From Enterococcus sp. DIV0212c (GTDB taxonomy: Bacteria; Bacillota; Bacilli; Lactobacillales; Enterococcaceae): a stretch of 64,000 bases of DNA. Below, one piece after another: positions 54,238 through 63,693 of this stretch. Position 1 is the stretch's first letter. Every line of letters begins with the position of its first letter. The notes under the pieces were generated by a model. It did no database searches, had not been told where the DNA came from, and was given only the letters and a program-made list of their open reading frames with translations. The stretch lies in contig NZ_JAFREN010000018.1 in the NCBI RefSeq assembly GCF_017377505.1, positions 57,921 to 121,920 of the forward strand, read 5' to 3'. Position numbers and translations under genes: made by a program.

Positions 54238-54645
54238 ATGGAACAAACACTAGTTATCATCAAGCCAGACGGCGTTTCACGTAAATTAGTTGGAGAAATC
54301 ATTCAACGATTTGAGAAAAAACAGTTAAAGTTAAACCAATTAAAAGTAGCAACAATGTCCCGAGAATTAGCAGAAGAACACTACGCACATGTGAAAAAAT
54401 TTGATTTCTTTGAAGACATGATGACGTATATGACCTCATCAGAAGTTGTTTATCTAGTGTTAGAAGGAACAAGCGTCATTAAAACAGTCCGGAAAATGAT
54501 TGGGGCAACGAACTGTTTAGAAGCTGAACCTGGAACGATTCGAGGAGATTACGGTGCTAATAGTTACGAAAATATTATCCATGCATCGGATTCACCAGAA
54601 GCGGCCGCTGTTGAAATTAAACGATTTTTTACTGAAACAAATTAA
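54238..54645 (+). CDS. ndk: Nucleoside diphosphate kinase
   Basis: This 135-residue enzyme equalises nucleoside triphosphate pools. TLVIIKPDGVSRKLVGEII and the phospho-histidine segment NIIHASDSPEAAAVEI are intact. The ATG at 54238 follows AAGGAGAG; the open frame upstream of it (from 54148) has no ribosome site. Confidence 0.95.
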   Translation: MEQTLVIIKPDGVSRKLVGEIIQRFEKKQLKLNQLKVATMSRELAEEHYAHVKKFDFFEDMMTYMTSSEVVYLVLEGTSVIKTVRKMIGATNCLEAEPGTIRGDYGANSYENIIHASDSPEAAAVEIKRFFTETN

Positions 54646-54649
54646 ACTG

Positions 54650-54688
54650 AAAGCGTATCAAGATTTTTGAGATCTTGAACGCTTTTTG
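54650..54688 (+). terminator. Terminator after ndk
   Basis: AAAGCGT and CAAGAT pair with ATCTTG and ACGCTTT, followed by T-run. Confidence 0.8.
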
Positions 54689-54879
54689 TCTTTTTTCAAC
54701 TGAAAGGATGGAAGAAATTTTGCGATTTATGATAAAAATAAGCTGAAATCATTAGGAAATTCTTCAAATACCATGAATTAAGTAGTCATTTTAGGGCAAT
54801 TCCCGCCTAACCATTTAAAAATCCCGCAAAAAAAAGTATAATAGAGAAGGTTGTAAATAAACTTAAAGGAATGTAGCAA

Positions 54880-55572
54880 ATGGACAATCAGTTAACTACA
54901 GAATTAAAAGAACGTTACGGCATTGTTTTCCATGATGTCAACCTATTAGAACAGGCTTTTACCCATTCATCCTATGTGAATGAGCATCGCTATTTAAAGC
55001 TATCTGACAATGAACGATTAGAATTTTTAGGAGATGCCGTTTTAGAGTTATTGGTTTCTCAATATTTGTATAAACAATTCCCAGAAATGCCAGAAGGCAA
55101 GCTGACGAAAATGCGGGCGGCAATTGTTCGTGAAGATAGTTTATCCAAATTTGCGAAAGAATGTCATTTTGACCAATATATTCTTCTAGGCAAAGGAGAA
55201 GAAAATTCTGGTGGACGGACACGTCCAGCGTTGCTTTGTGATTTATTTGAAGCATTTTTAGGTGCTTTATTCTTAGATCAAAAAGTCGATGCAGTCAAGA
55301 AATTTATTGCAGAAGTCATTTTTCCAAAAATCGATGCCGGTGCTTTTTCACATGAGATGGATCATAAAACACATTTACAAGAAGTCTTGCAACGTCAAGG
55401 CGATGTCAATATTGACTATCGTTTAGCCAATGAAGAAGGACCTGCGCATGATCGGATCTTTTTTGTTGAAGTTTACGTCAACGAAAAGTTGATTGGCACA
55501 GGTCAAGGAAAATCGAAGAAATTAGCAGAACAGGATGCCGCTGAAAAGGCTCTAAAACAAAATCCTGAGTAA
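54880..55572 (+). CDS. rnc: Ribonuclease III
   Basis: This 230-residue double-strand RNase has the catalytic signature [15 protein letters not shown] (about 42-56), a second acidic site [14 protein letters not shown], and a C-terminal double-stranded RNA-binding domain (about 155-228). It is followed by smc and ftsY as in most Firmicutes. Confidence 0.96.
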   Translation: MDNQLTTELKERYGIVFHDVNLLEQAFTHSSYVNEHRYLKLSDNERLEFLGDAVLELLVSQYLYKQFPEMPEGKLTKMRAAIVREDSLSKFAKECHFDQYILLGKGEENSGGRTRPALLCDLFEAFLGALFLDQKVDAVKKFIAEVIFPKIDAGAFSHEMDHKTHLQEVLQRQGDVNIDYRLANEEGPAHDRIFFVEVYVNEKLIGTGQGKSKKLAEQDAAEKALKQNPE

Positions 55573-55595
55573 GCTTGGAAGGAGCCGTTTTATTC

Positions 55596-58500
55596 GTGTA
55601 TTTAAAACGAATTGAGATCGCAGGATTTAAATCCTTTGCGGATCGAACCGTTATAGAGTTTGAAAATGGTGTTACAGCTGTTGTCGGACCTAATGGTAGT
55701 GGAAAAAGTAATATCACCGAAGCGATTCGCTGGGTCTTAGGCGAACAGTCTGCCAAAAGTCTTCGTGGTGGCAAGATGCCGGATATCATATTCGCAGGTT
55801 CTGAAGGCCGTAAAGCCTTAAATATTGCTGAAGTAACGGTTGTATTAGATAATAGTGATCATTTTTTACCATTAGACTTTACCGAGATCAGTGTCACACG
55901 TCGCTATCGTAGAACTGGTGAAAGTGATTTTTATATCAATAAACAAGCTTGCCGATTGAAAGATATTCATGATTTATTTATGGATTCTGGTTTAGGGAAA
56001 GAATCATTTTCAATCATTTCTCAAGGGAAGGTCGAAGCGATTTTTAATAGTAAACCAGAAGATCGCCGTGGCATTTTTGAAGAAGCGGCAGGGGTTTTGA
56101 AATACAAACAACGTAAGAAAAAAGCAGAACAAAAGCTATTTGAAACAGAAGATAATTTAAGTCGTGTGCAAGATATCATCTATGAATTAGAAGATCAACT
56201 GACTCCTCTAGCTGCACAAAGCGAAGCGGCCAAGGAGTTTTTGAAACTTAAAGAGACCTTGACTGAGATCGATGTTAGCTTAACAGTTACTGAAATCGAA
56301 GCAGCAAAAGAAATCTGGGAAATCAAAACAGCTGAACTTGCAGGAATCGAAGAAAAGCTGCAGATTGCCAGCAAAAAAATCCGTGATTCAGAAGATGAAC
56401 TATTCCAACTACGCGGTAAGCGTAACAAATTGGACGAGCAAATCGAAACGGAACAACAACAGCTTCTACAAATCACAGAAGCATTGAAACAAACCGAAGG
56501 ACAAAAAAACGTCCTAGTTGAACGCTCAAAACATACGATGCAAACAACCAGTGAATATCAGCAGTCTTTAGAGGAAAATGCCGAGAAAATCACTCGCTAT
56601 CGTGAAGAAGTCCAAGATTTACAAGCAAAAGTTACTGAGAAAAAAGCCCAACGTGAATCACTAGTTGAAGCAATCAAAGCCTCAGAACTAGAAGTTGAAA
56701 AATACAGCAAATCTTCAAAAGAATTATTGGAAGAATTGCGTAGCCAATATGTTGAAGTGATGCAAGAACAAGCCAATACGACTAACGATCTAAAATATTT
56801 AGAACGTCAGTATCAGCAAGAAACGGCTAAAAATCAGCAATCTATCCAAAAGCATGAAGCATTAGAAAAACAAATGACAGATGCCTTGGCTGATAAAGAA
56901 AATCTGGAAGCCGCCTTGTCTGAATCAGATCAATCTTTAACAAACCAAAGAGAGCAATACACACAGTTAAAGCAACAATTGGATCAAAAACAAGGACAAT
57001 TGGCTATTAAACAAAAAAATATGTACCAAGCTATGAACCAAGTCCAACAAGCTAAAGCTCGCCAAAAAAGCTTGCAAGAAATCCAAGAAAACTATTCTGG
57101 TTTTTATCAAGGGGTTCGAGCAGTTCTAAAACATAAAGAACAACTAACCGGAATCGTCGGTGCAGTAGCCGAATTGATCGATGTACCGAAAGAATATACG
57201 TTGGCAATCGAAACAGCCTTAGGTGGAGCCGCTCAACATGTGGTCGTAGAAACTGAAAAAGACGGACGTGCGGGAATTACATTCCTAAAGCAACAACATA
57301 GCGGTCGAGCAACATTCCTACCACTGACTACAATTAAGCCAAGAACCGTTTCTAGTGCTGTTCGTGATCGGGTTAGCAATGTTCAAGGATTTCTAGGAAT
57401 TGCCAGCGAGTTAGTCCACTTTTCAGAGGATGTCAGCAATGTAATCCAAAATCTTTTAGGTGTGACCTTATTAGCAGAAACGTTAGAAAGCGCCAATCAA
57501 TTAGCAAAAGCTGTAAACTACCAATATCGTGTTGTTTCTTTAGATGGCGATGTCATGAACTCTGGCGGTTCAATGACAGGTGGTGCCAATAAGCGAGGCA
57601 ATCAAGGCAGTCTATTCTCTCAAACCCAAGAACTTCAAACGCTGACTGAACAAATGGAACGTGTTGAAAAACAATTAACAGTCAACGAAAAAGAAGTCCA
57701 ACAGTTGACCGAAGAAGTCAAAGAACTAAACGAAAAACTAGAACAATTGCGTTCAACTGGAGAAACAAGCCGCCTGAAACAGCAGGAATTGCAAAATAAA
57801 TTAGCTAATCAAGAAGAAACAATCACTCGTTTAACGAAAGAACAGCGTCTTTTCGAATTTGAAGCCCGAGAATTGCATCAATTCTTAACCGAGTACCAAA
57901 CAAGAAAAGAAGAGTTAACAGAACAACAACAAGCACTGAACGCAACCAAAGAGCGTTTAGACCAAGAAATGAAACAAGTTGATCAAGAAGCCAGCCAAAT
58001 GGAAACATTACGAGCACAAGCATTTGAACGATTCAATCAAGTGCAGGCAGATCAAGCGGTTGTAACAGAACAACTTGCCCATTTAACAGAACAAACAACG
58101 GAGAAACAAACACAGTTAGATGAATTCTTAGCAAGAGAAACAGCGTTGCGTCAGCAATTACAACAATTGAATGACAATTCAAGCGATCATCAAGTCACAG
58201 AAGAAAGCTTAGCGGTTCAATTAGAACAATTGGCTGAGAAAAAAGAGCAATTACAAACAAGCATTCAAGAAGCTAAAACGGCACGTCAACAATTGCAAGA
58301 ACAAGTTGATCAAATCGATACAGGTTTGGCAGAAGAAAATAAACAGCAGCAACATTTATTGACGGAACAAACTAAAATCGAAGTTGAGAAAAACCGTTCA
58401 GAAATCAAACTAGATAACTCTTTGCAATACTTACAAGAAGAATATAGCTTAACCTTTGAACGAGCGAATGAAGATTATGAGCTGACGATTGACAAAGAGC

Positions 58501-59174
58501 AGGCCAAAATCGAAGTCAAACGCTTGAAACGTGATATCGAACGCTTAGGTCCAGTCAACTTAAACGCTATCGAACAATACGAGCAAGTCAATGAACGCCA
58601 TGAATTTTTAGTGTCTCAACGTGATGACTTGTTAGATGCCAAAGAGCAGTTGTTTGAAACGATGGGTGAGATGGATGAAGAAGTCAAAGCTCGCTTTAGT
58701 GAAGTTTTTGAAGCGATCCGTGCCCAGTTTAAAGTGGTATTTCCAAATATGTTTGGCGGTGGTCGAGCAGAATTGATTTTAACTAACCCAGAAGACTTAT
58801 TGAATACTGGGGTCGAAATCGAAGCACAACCTCCAGGTAAAAAATTACAAAATCTAAGCTTACTTTCTGGTGGTGAGCGCGCCTTAACAGCGATTGCGTT
58901 GCTATTCTCCATTATTCGCGTTAGACCAGTACCTTTCTGTGTCTTAGATGAGGTTGAAGCGGCGTTGGATGATGCGAACGTTTCTCGTTTTGGTCATTAT
59001 TTAAGCGAATTTGAAGATGATACGCAATTTATTGTGGTGACTCATCGTAAAGGAACGATGGAAGCTGCAGATGTGCTGTATGGTGTTACAATGCAGGAAT
59101 CAGGTGTTTCGAAAATTGTTTCGGTTCGTTTAGAAGAAGTCAAAGAAGGCGGCGCGATCGTCGCTGAAACTTAG
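55596..59174 (+). CDS. smc: Chromosome segregation ATPase SMC
   Basis: This 1192-residue protein has an ATPase head GPNGSGKSNITEAIRWVLGE (about 32-51), two long coiled-coil arms (about 165-500 and 670-1010) flanking a hinge (about 515-640, GFYQGVRAVL..GAVAELIDVP), and a C-terminal head with LSGGERALTAIALLF and FCVLDEVEAALDD. The GTG at 55596 is chosen because GGAAGGAG precedes it. It organises the origin region with ScpAB. Confidence 0.96.
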   Translation: MYLKRIEIAGFKSFADRTVIEFENGVTAVVGPNGSGKSNITEAIRWVLGEQSAKSLRGGKMPDIIFAGSEGRKALNIAEVTVVLDNSDHFLPLDFTEISVTRRYRRTGESDFYINKQACRLKDIHDLFMDSGLGKESFSIISQGKVEAIFNSKPEDRRGIFEEAAGVLKYKQRKKKAEQKLFETEDNLSRVQDIIYELEDQLTPLAAQSEAAKEFLKLKETLTEIDVSLTVTEIEAAKEIWEIKTAELAGIEEKLQIASKKIRDSEDELFQLRGKRNKLDEQIETEQQQLLQITEALKQTEGQKNVLVERSKHTMQTTSEYQQSLEENAEKITRYREEVQDLQAKVTEKKAQRESLVEAIKASELEVEKYSKSSKELLEELRSQYVEVMQEQANTTNDLKYLERQYQQETAKNQQSIQKHEALEKQMTDALADKENLEAALSESDQSLTNQREQYTQLKQQLDQKQGQLAIKQKNMYQAMNQVQQAKARQKSLQEIQENYSGFYQGVRAVLKHKEQLTGIVGAVAELIDVPKEYTLAIETALGGAAQHVVVETEKDGRAGITFLKQQHSGRATFLPLTTIKPRTVSSAVRDRVSNVQGFLGIASELVHFSEDVSNVIQNLLGVTLLAETLESANQLAKAVNYQYRVVSLDGDVMNSGGSMTGGANKRGNQGSLFSQTQELQTLTEQMERVEKQLTVNEKEVQQLTEEVKELNEKLEQLRSTGETSRLKQQELQNKLANQEETITRLTKEQRLFEFEARELHQFLTEYQTRKEELTEQQQALNATKERLDQEMKQVDQEASQMETLRAQAFERFNQVQADQAVVTEQLAHLTEQTTEKQTQLDEFLARETALRQQLQQLNDNSSDHQVTEESLAVQLEQLAEKKEQLQTSIQEAKTARQQLQEQVDQIDTGLAEENKQQQHLLTEQTKIEVEKNRSEIKLDNSLQYLQEEYSLTFERANEDYELTIDKEQAKIEVKRLKRDIERLGPVNLNAIEQYEQVNERHEFLVSQRDDLLDAKEQLFETMGEMDEEVKARFSEVFEAIRAQFKVVFPNMFGGGRAELILTNPEDLLNTGVEIEAQPPGKKLQNLSLLSGGERALTAIALLFSIIRVRPVPFCVLDEVEAALDDANVSRFGHYLSEFEDDTQFIVVTHRKGTMEAADVLYGVTMQESGVSKIVSVRLEEVKEGGAIVAET

Positions 59175-59197
59175 GGTTATATGATAGGAGTAATAAA

Positions 59198-60025
59198 ATG
59201 ATTAAATTAGTCGCTATTGATTTAGATGGCACGCTTTTAGATAGTAAAAAGGAAATCTCTATAAGAAACAAAGAAGCCTTGGCGCAAGCAAAAGCTGCAG
59301 GTGTTAAAATCGTTATTTGTACAGGTCGACCATTAGCAGCCATCGGTATTTATTTAGATGCCTTGAATTTACGTGACAATGGAGATTACAGTATTACCTT
59401 CAATGGTGGTTTGGTTCAAAAAAATGATACTGGTGAAATTATTGAAAAAGCAACGATGCCTTTAGAAAATGTCCATGATTTGTTTGAATTAGCTTCCTCA
59501 TTGAACGTACCTTTAGATATTTTATCTGATGGGCTAGTGTTGCAGCTACCAACGACAAAGGATTATGAATCATTGTATAGTCAGCTAAATAAATTACTGA
59601 CATATGAGTCTTACGAGTTAGGACAATTGACTGCTGATAGAATCTACAATAAAGCCGTGATTGCAGTAGATCAAACGTATCTAGATGAACAAATCCAAAA
59701 AATACCTGATCCGTTTTACGATCGCTATGAAATCATCAAAACTAGAAGTAACCTACTAGAATTTATGCCTAAAGGAATCACAAAAGCGTATGGTATTTCA
59801 TTATTAGCTAGAGATTTAGGCATTAAACAAGAAGAGATCATGACGATTGGCGATGAAGAAAATGATTTGCCGATGATCGAATACGCAGGTCTTGGTGTAG
59901 CAATGGAAAATGCCGTTCCTAGAGTGAAAGACTTGGCAGACGTAATCACAGATACAAACGACAATGACGGAGTCGCACAAGCCGTTGAAAAATTTGTTTT
60001 AGAACCATTGGAAGGAGGGAATTAA
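59198..60025 (+). CDS. HAD-superfamily phosphatase, Cof/YidA type
   Basis: This 275-residue sugar-phosphatase-like protein has motif I DLDGTLLDS, motif II TGR, and motif III/IV TIGDEENDLPMIEYAG, with a cap domain of type C2. Its substrate is unknown; relatives dephosphorylate sugar phosphates and flavin mononucleotide. It sits between smc and ftsY and ends one base before the ftsY start codon. Confidence 0.92.
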   Translation: MIKLVAIDLDGTLLDSKKEISIRNKEALAQAKAAGVKIVICTGRPLAAIGIYLDALNLRDNGDYSITFNGGLVQKNDTGEIIEKATMPLENVHDLFELASSLNVPLDILSDGLVLQLPTTKDYESLYSQLNKLLTYESYELGQLTADRIYNKAVIAVDQTYLDEQIQKIPDPFYDRYEIIKTRSNLLEFMPKGITKAYGISLLARDLGIKQEEIMTIGDEENDLPMIEYAGLGVAMENAVPRVKDLADVITDTNDNDGVAQAVEKFVLEPLEGGN

Positions 60026-61285
60026 ATGGGATTTTTCGATAAAATAAAAAAAGCTTTTATGAACGAAAAAGAAACACCACCAGCTGAAATCGAAACAGAT
60101 GAAACACTGAAAGATGCTGTGGAAGAAGAACGAGTTCCAGAAGAACAAATGGAACAAGAAACGACTGTACAAACACAAGATGATTCTCTTGAAAATACAG
60201 AAGAACCAAAACCAGAAGTACAAGCAGAACCAGCAGAATCAAAACCAGAACTGGAAATCGATCCTCTTATTACGGTGAACTCTGCGACACAAGCAGAAGA
60301 ACTGGTTGCTCCTGAAATCATTGAGGAACAAGAAGAAGAAATCATCGTACAAGACAAGTATGAAAAAGGGCTAGAAAAAACTCGTAAGACTTTCGGAGAA
60401 CGTTTGAATGAATTATTCGCTAATTTCCGTTCAGTGGATGAAGACTTTTTTGAAGAATTAGAAGAAACCTTGATAGGTGCGGACGTTGGTTTTGATACAG
60501 CAATTAAAATCACTGAGTCTTTACGCCAAGAAGTAAAATTACGTAATGTGAAAAAACCAGCTGCAGTTCAAAATACGATCATTGAAAAAATGGTTGATTT
60601 GTACGAAGCAGAAGGTATCGAAGAAAATAACGCCTTGAACATTCAAGAAAATGGCTTGACTGTAATGTTGTTCGTAGGAGTTAACGGTGTTGGTAAAACA
60701 ACTAGTATCGGTAAACTAGCCCATGAATTCAAACAAGATGGCAAAAAAGTCTTAATGGCAGCAGCTGATACCTTTAGAGCAGGAGCCATTGACCAATTAG
60801 TGGTCTGGGGCGAACGTGCGGGAGTTGAAGTTGTTCGCGGCAATGCTGGTGGAGATCCAGCGGCAGTTGTCTTTGATGCTGTAGAACGTGCGAAAACGGA
60901 GAATGCTGATATCTTACTTGTCGATACAGCAGGTCGTTTGCAAAACAAAGTCAATTTGATGAACGAATTAGAAAAAATCAAGCGTGTGATTCAGCGTGAA
61001 TTGCCGGATGCGCCTCATGAAGTGTTGCTTGTAGTAGATGCAACGACAGGGCAAAATGCAATGTCACAAGCAAAACAATTCAAAGAAACGACAGATGTCA
61101 CTGGTTTAGTCTTAACTAAACTGGATGGTACAGCAAAAGGTGGAATCGTCTTAGCGATTCGTAATGAGCTGCATTTGCCAGTGAAATTAGTTGGATTAGG
61201 TGAAGGAATCGATGATTTAGAACCGTTTGATGCAAATGATTTTGCAATTGGATTATTTAAAGGCTTACTGAAAGTCGAAGATTAA
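60026..61285 (+). CDS. ftsY: Signal recognition particle receptor FtsY
   Basis: This 419-residue GTPase has a very acidic N-terminal A domain (about 12-115), then the N domain and G domain with [35 protein letters not shown] and [10 protein letters not shown]. It receives SRP-ribosome complexes at the membrane. The amphipathic start [11 protein letters not shown] helps membrane contact. Confidence 0.96.
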   Translation: MGFFDKIKKAFMNEKETPPAEIETDETLKDAVEEERVPEEQMEQETTVQTQDDSLENTEEPKPEVQAEPAESKPELEIDPLITVNSATQAEELVAPEIIEEQEEEIIVQDKYEKGLEKTRKTFGERLNELFANFRSVDEDFFEELEETLIGADVGFDTAIKITESLRQEVKLRNVKKPAAVQNTIIEKMVDLYEAEGIEENNALNIQENGLTVMLFVGVNGVGKTTSIGKLAHEFKQDGKKVLMAAADTFRAGAIDQLVVWGERAGVEVVRGNAGGDPAAVVFDAVERAKTENADILLVDTAGRLQNKVNLMNELEKIKRVIQRELPDAPHEVLLVVDATTGQNAMSQAKQFKETTDVTGLVLTKLDGTAKGGIVLAIRNELHLPVKLVGLGEGIDDLEPFDANDFAIGLFKGLLKVED

Positions 61286-61294
61286 AGAAATAGC

Positions 61295-61341
61295 AAAAAC
61301 CTTTTGAGTGACTACATCGAGTAGACATTCAAAAGGTTTTT
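61295..61341. terminator. Bidirectional terminator
   Basis: AAAAACCTTTTGA (61295-61307) pairs with TCAAAAGGTTTTT (61329-61341), between the convergent ftsY and SDR genes. Confidence 0.8.
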
Positions 61342-61346
61342 ATTAG

Positions 61347-62141
61347 TTAAACTATTGTTGGAACCATACCGCCATCCATCCGAATCGCTGCGCCACTGAA
61401 GGCTGTGGCATAAGGACTGCTGATAAATGCAGCTAAACGTCCGATTTCACTTGGATCGATCAAGCGTTGGATTTGAGATAAAGGACGGTTGTTCGCCATA
61501 AATAATTTCTCTTTATCGGCTAAAGACATAGCTGGATCGGGGTACATTTTTTCGAGCATATCACGTACGCCTTCGGTCATGGTCGAGCCTGGCATGATTG
61601 TATTAACAGTTACTTGTGTTCCTTTGGTTAACTTAGACAAGCTTTTCGCTAAAGAAAGCTGCATGGTTTTTGTCATACTATATTGTGGCATTTCACCTGA
61701 GGGCATGACTGCTTCTTCACTAGCAATAAAAATGATTCTGCCGAAGTTTTCATTTAACATTTTAGGTAGATAAAATTTGACGAGAGAATTGGCGGCAAGT
61801 ACGTTTGTCTGAAAGAATTTTTCCCAAGTTTCATCCTCAATATCTTCATAAGCCATTGGTTGAAAAATACCCATGTTATTAACAAGAATATCCACGTGAG
61901 GAAATTTATCGAATAATGATTGGCGGTTTTCTGGTGAGACAATATCACCAACAGCTGATTGCGGTGTGGTTTCTGGAAAATGTTCTTTTAGTTGTGTAAC
62001 GAGAGCTGTGACTTCTTGTTTATTGCGCCCGTTGACTAAGACATTTGCGCCTTCTTTAGCTAATTCAATCGCAATGGCTTTACCGATTCCTTTAGTAGAT
62101 CCCGTGACTACAGCTGTTTTTCCTTTGATATTCATTTCCAT
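61347..62141 (-). CDS. Short-chain dehydrogenase/reductase
   Basis: This 264-residue Rossmann enzyme has cofactor loop TGSTKGIGKA, NNMG, and catalytic S..Y-x3-K as SEEAVMPSGEMPQYSMTKT. An Arg after the second strand (NGRNKQ) favours NADPH. It starts at 62141 after GAGGAGATAG and lies downstream of the aldo-keto reductase on the same strand, so the two are probably co-transcribed. Substrate unknown. Confidence 0.88.
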   Translation of the reverse strand: MEMNIKGKTAVVTGSTKGIGKAIAIELAKEGANVLVNGRNKQEVTALVTQLKEHFPETTPQSAVGDIVSPENRQSLFDKFPHVDILVNNMGIFQPMAYEDIEDETWEKFFQTNVLAANSLVKFYLPKMLNENFGRIIFIASEEAVMPSGEMPQYSMTKTMQLSLAKSLSKLTKGTQVTVNTIMPGSTMTEGVRDMLEKMYPDPAMSLADKEKLFMANNRPLSQIQRLIDPSEIGRLAAFISSPYATAFSGAAIRMDGGMVPTIV

Positions 62142-62163
62142 GATGCTATCTCCTCACTAAATT

Positions 62164-63006
62164 TTATTCAAAAAAGAATGTATCCGGATTGGGACCAACT
62201 CGAGTTCCGTTGTCTAGTTGATCGATCATAGCCAAATCATCTTTTGATAATTCAAAATCAAAAATCGCTGCATTACTTTTAATTCGAGCTTCTTTGACTG
62301 ATTTTGGTATAACGATAATATTATTTTGGATATGCCATCTTAAAATGATTTGAGCTGCTGACTTGTTGTGTTTTGAGGCAAGATTTAAAATTGTTTCATC
62401 TTCTAGTAATTTACCTTGCATCAAAGGTGACCATGCTTCCGTTAGAATTTCATGTTCTTTTCCAAAGGCACGGATTTCTTTTTGCACCATTCTTGGATGA
62501 AGTTCCACTTGATTGATCACAGGTTTGATTCGGGTGGTTTCTAGGAGTGTTTTTAAATGATGAATCTCAAAGTTACTGACACCGAGCGCTTTGATTTTTC
62601 CACTAAGATATAAGTCCTCCATCGCTGTCCAAGGTTCTAAGAATTCGTTATTTCCAGGCCAGTGGATCAAGTACAAATCCAAGTAATCCAATCCTAATTT
62701 TACTAGACTTTCGTTAAATTCAGTAATAGTTTGATCGTAGTCTAAATGATGATTCCACAGCTTCGTTGTGATAAACAACTCTTCACGTTTTTTACCAGTT
62801 GAAGCCAGCCCTCGTCTGATCCCTTCGCCGACACCGGCTTCATTACCGTAAATTTGTGCAGTATCAATGCTAACATAGCCCGCTTCGATTGCTTTTTGAA
62901 CGGATAAAATAGTATCTTCATTACTTACTTGAAAGACACCCAGACCAAATCCAGGCATCCTTACTTCGTTATTTAATAAAACTGTATCTGTTAATGATTC
63001 AATCAT
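62164..63006 (-). CDS. Aldo-keto reductase
   Basis: This 280-residue AKR has MPGFGLGVFQV, catalytic Asp-Tyr-Lys-His positions in SIDTAQIYGNE, TTKLWNHHLDY and LIHWPG, and the NADPH phosphate site IPKSVKEARIKSN. I chose the ATG at 63006, which follows AAAGGAAGAG, over the GTG at 63024. It probably reduces small carbonyl compounds. The gene is divergent from an HxlR regulator. Confidence 0.9.
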   Translation of the reverse strand: MIESLTDTVLLNNEVRMPGFGLGVFQVSNEDTILSVQKAIEAGYVSIDTAQIYGNEAGVGEGIRRGLASTGKKREELFITTKLWNHHLDYDQTITEFNESLVKLGLDYLDLYLIHWPGNNEFLEPWTAMEDLYLSGKIKALGVSNFEIHHLKTLLETTRIKPVINQVELHPRMVQKEIRAFGKEHEILTEAWSPLMQGKLLEDETILNLASKHNKSAAQIILRWHIQNNIIVIPKSVKEARIKSNAAIFDFELSKDDLAMIDQLDNGTRVGPNPDTFFFE

Positions 63007-63072
63007 CGCTTCTCTTCCTTTCACGTTTAAAGTAAATCTATGGTAACAGCAGCAGGTCTAAATGACTAGTAC

Positions 63073-63086
63073 GTACTTTAAAGTGC
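63073..63086. promoter_or_regulatory. Palindrome in the AKR-hxlR divergent promoter
   Basis: GTACTTTAAAGTGC is a near-perfect palindrome around ACTTTAAAGT, set between the divergent genes where an HxlR-type dimer would bind. Confidence 0.45.
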
Positions 63087-63162
63087 TATACGAACGAAAA
63101 AGTAATTAATTGATTTTTCAACCTTTTTTTGTTTAAATAAATCATGAAAGGACGCGTTGTTT

Positions 63163-63537
63163 ATGGAATCAATTGAAAAAAGATACAATATAGGTGTAGA
63201 AGTTACGATGGATGTGATTGGTGGCAAATGGAAACCGATTATTCTTTGTAATTTAAGGCATCAAGTCATGCGCACAAGTGAACTACTTAGAGCGATACCG
63301 AATATCTCACAAAAAATGTTGACGCAGCAATTACGGGAATTAGAACAAGATAATATCGTTGATCGAAAGTCATATAACCAAATACCGCCGAAAGTTGAAT
63401 ATAGTCTGAGTGATTATGGCGAATCTTTAGGGGATATTCTTGATTTACTTTGTTCTTGGGGGGAAACACATGCGGAGCATTTGATTGATAATGGTGAAGC
63501 GATTAGTTTGAATTGTGATAATCAAGAGAGCGTATAG
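63163..63537 (+). CDS. HxlR-family transcriptional regulator
   Basis: This 124-residue winged-helix protein has VTMDVIGGKWKPIILCNLRHQVMRTSELLRAIPNISQKMLTQQLRELE, the HxlR/HypR signature. Many members sense electrophiles or disulfide stress by cysteine; one Cys lies in the ILCNL helix and others later. A TTG at 63157 is an alternative start. It probably regulates the neighbouring reductase genes. Confidence 0.9.
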   Translation: MESIEKRYNIGVEVTMDVIGGKWKPIILCNLRHQVMRTSELLRAIPNISQKMLTQQLRELEQDNIVDRKSYNQIPPKVEYSLSDYGESLGDILDLLCSWGETHAEHLIDNGEAISLNCDNQESV

Positions 63538-63556
63538 TATAGAGAACGATTTAAAA

Positions 63557-63600
63557 AAACATAGTAAGACCGTTGGAAATACCAAGGTCTTACTATGTTC
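63557..63600. terminator. Terminator after hxlR
   Basis: AACATAGTAAGACC and GGTCTTACTATGTT are perfect arms with an inner TTGG/CCAA helix, then TTTAAT. Confidence 0.75.
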
Positions 63601-63693
63601 TTTAATACAAGTGACAAGAAGAATGAGGATATAAAAAGTGAACGCACAAAAATTTATTTTTTTAAATATATATCCTTCAGTAAAATAATAAGG

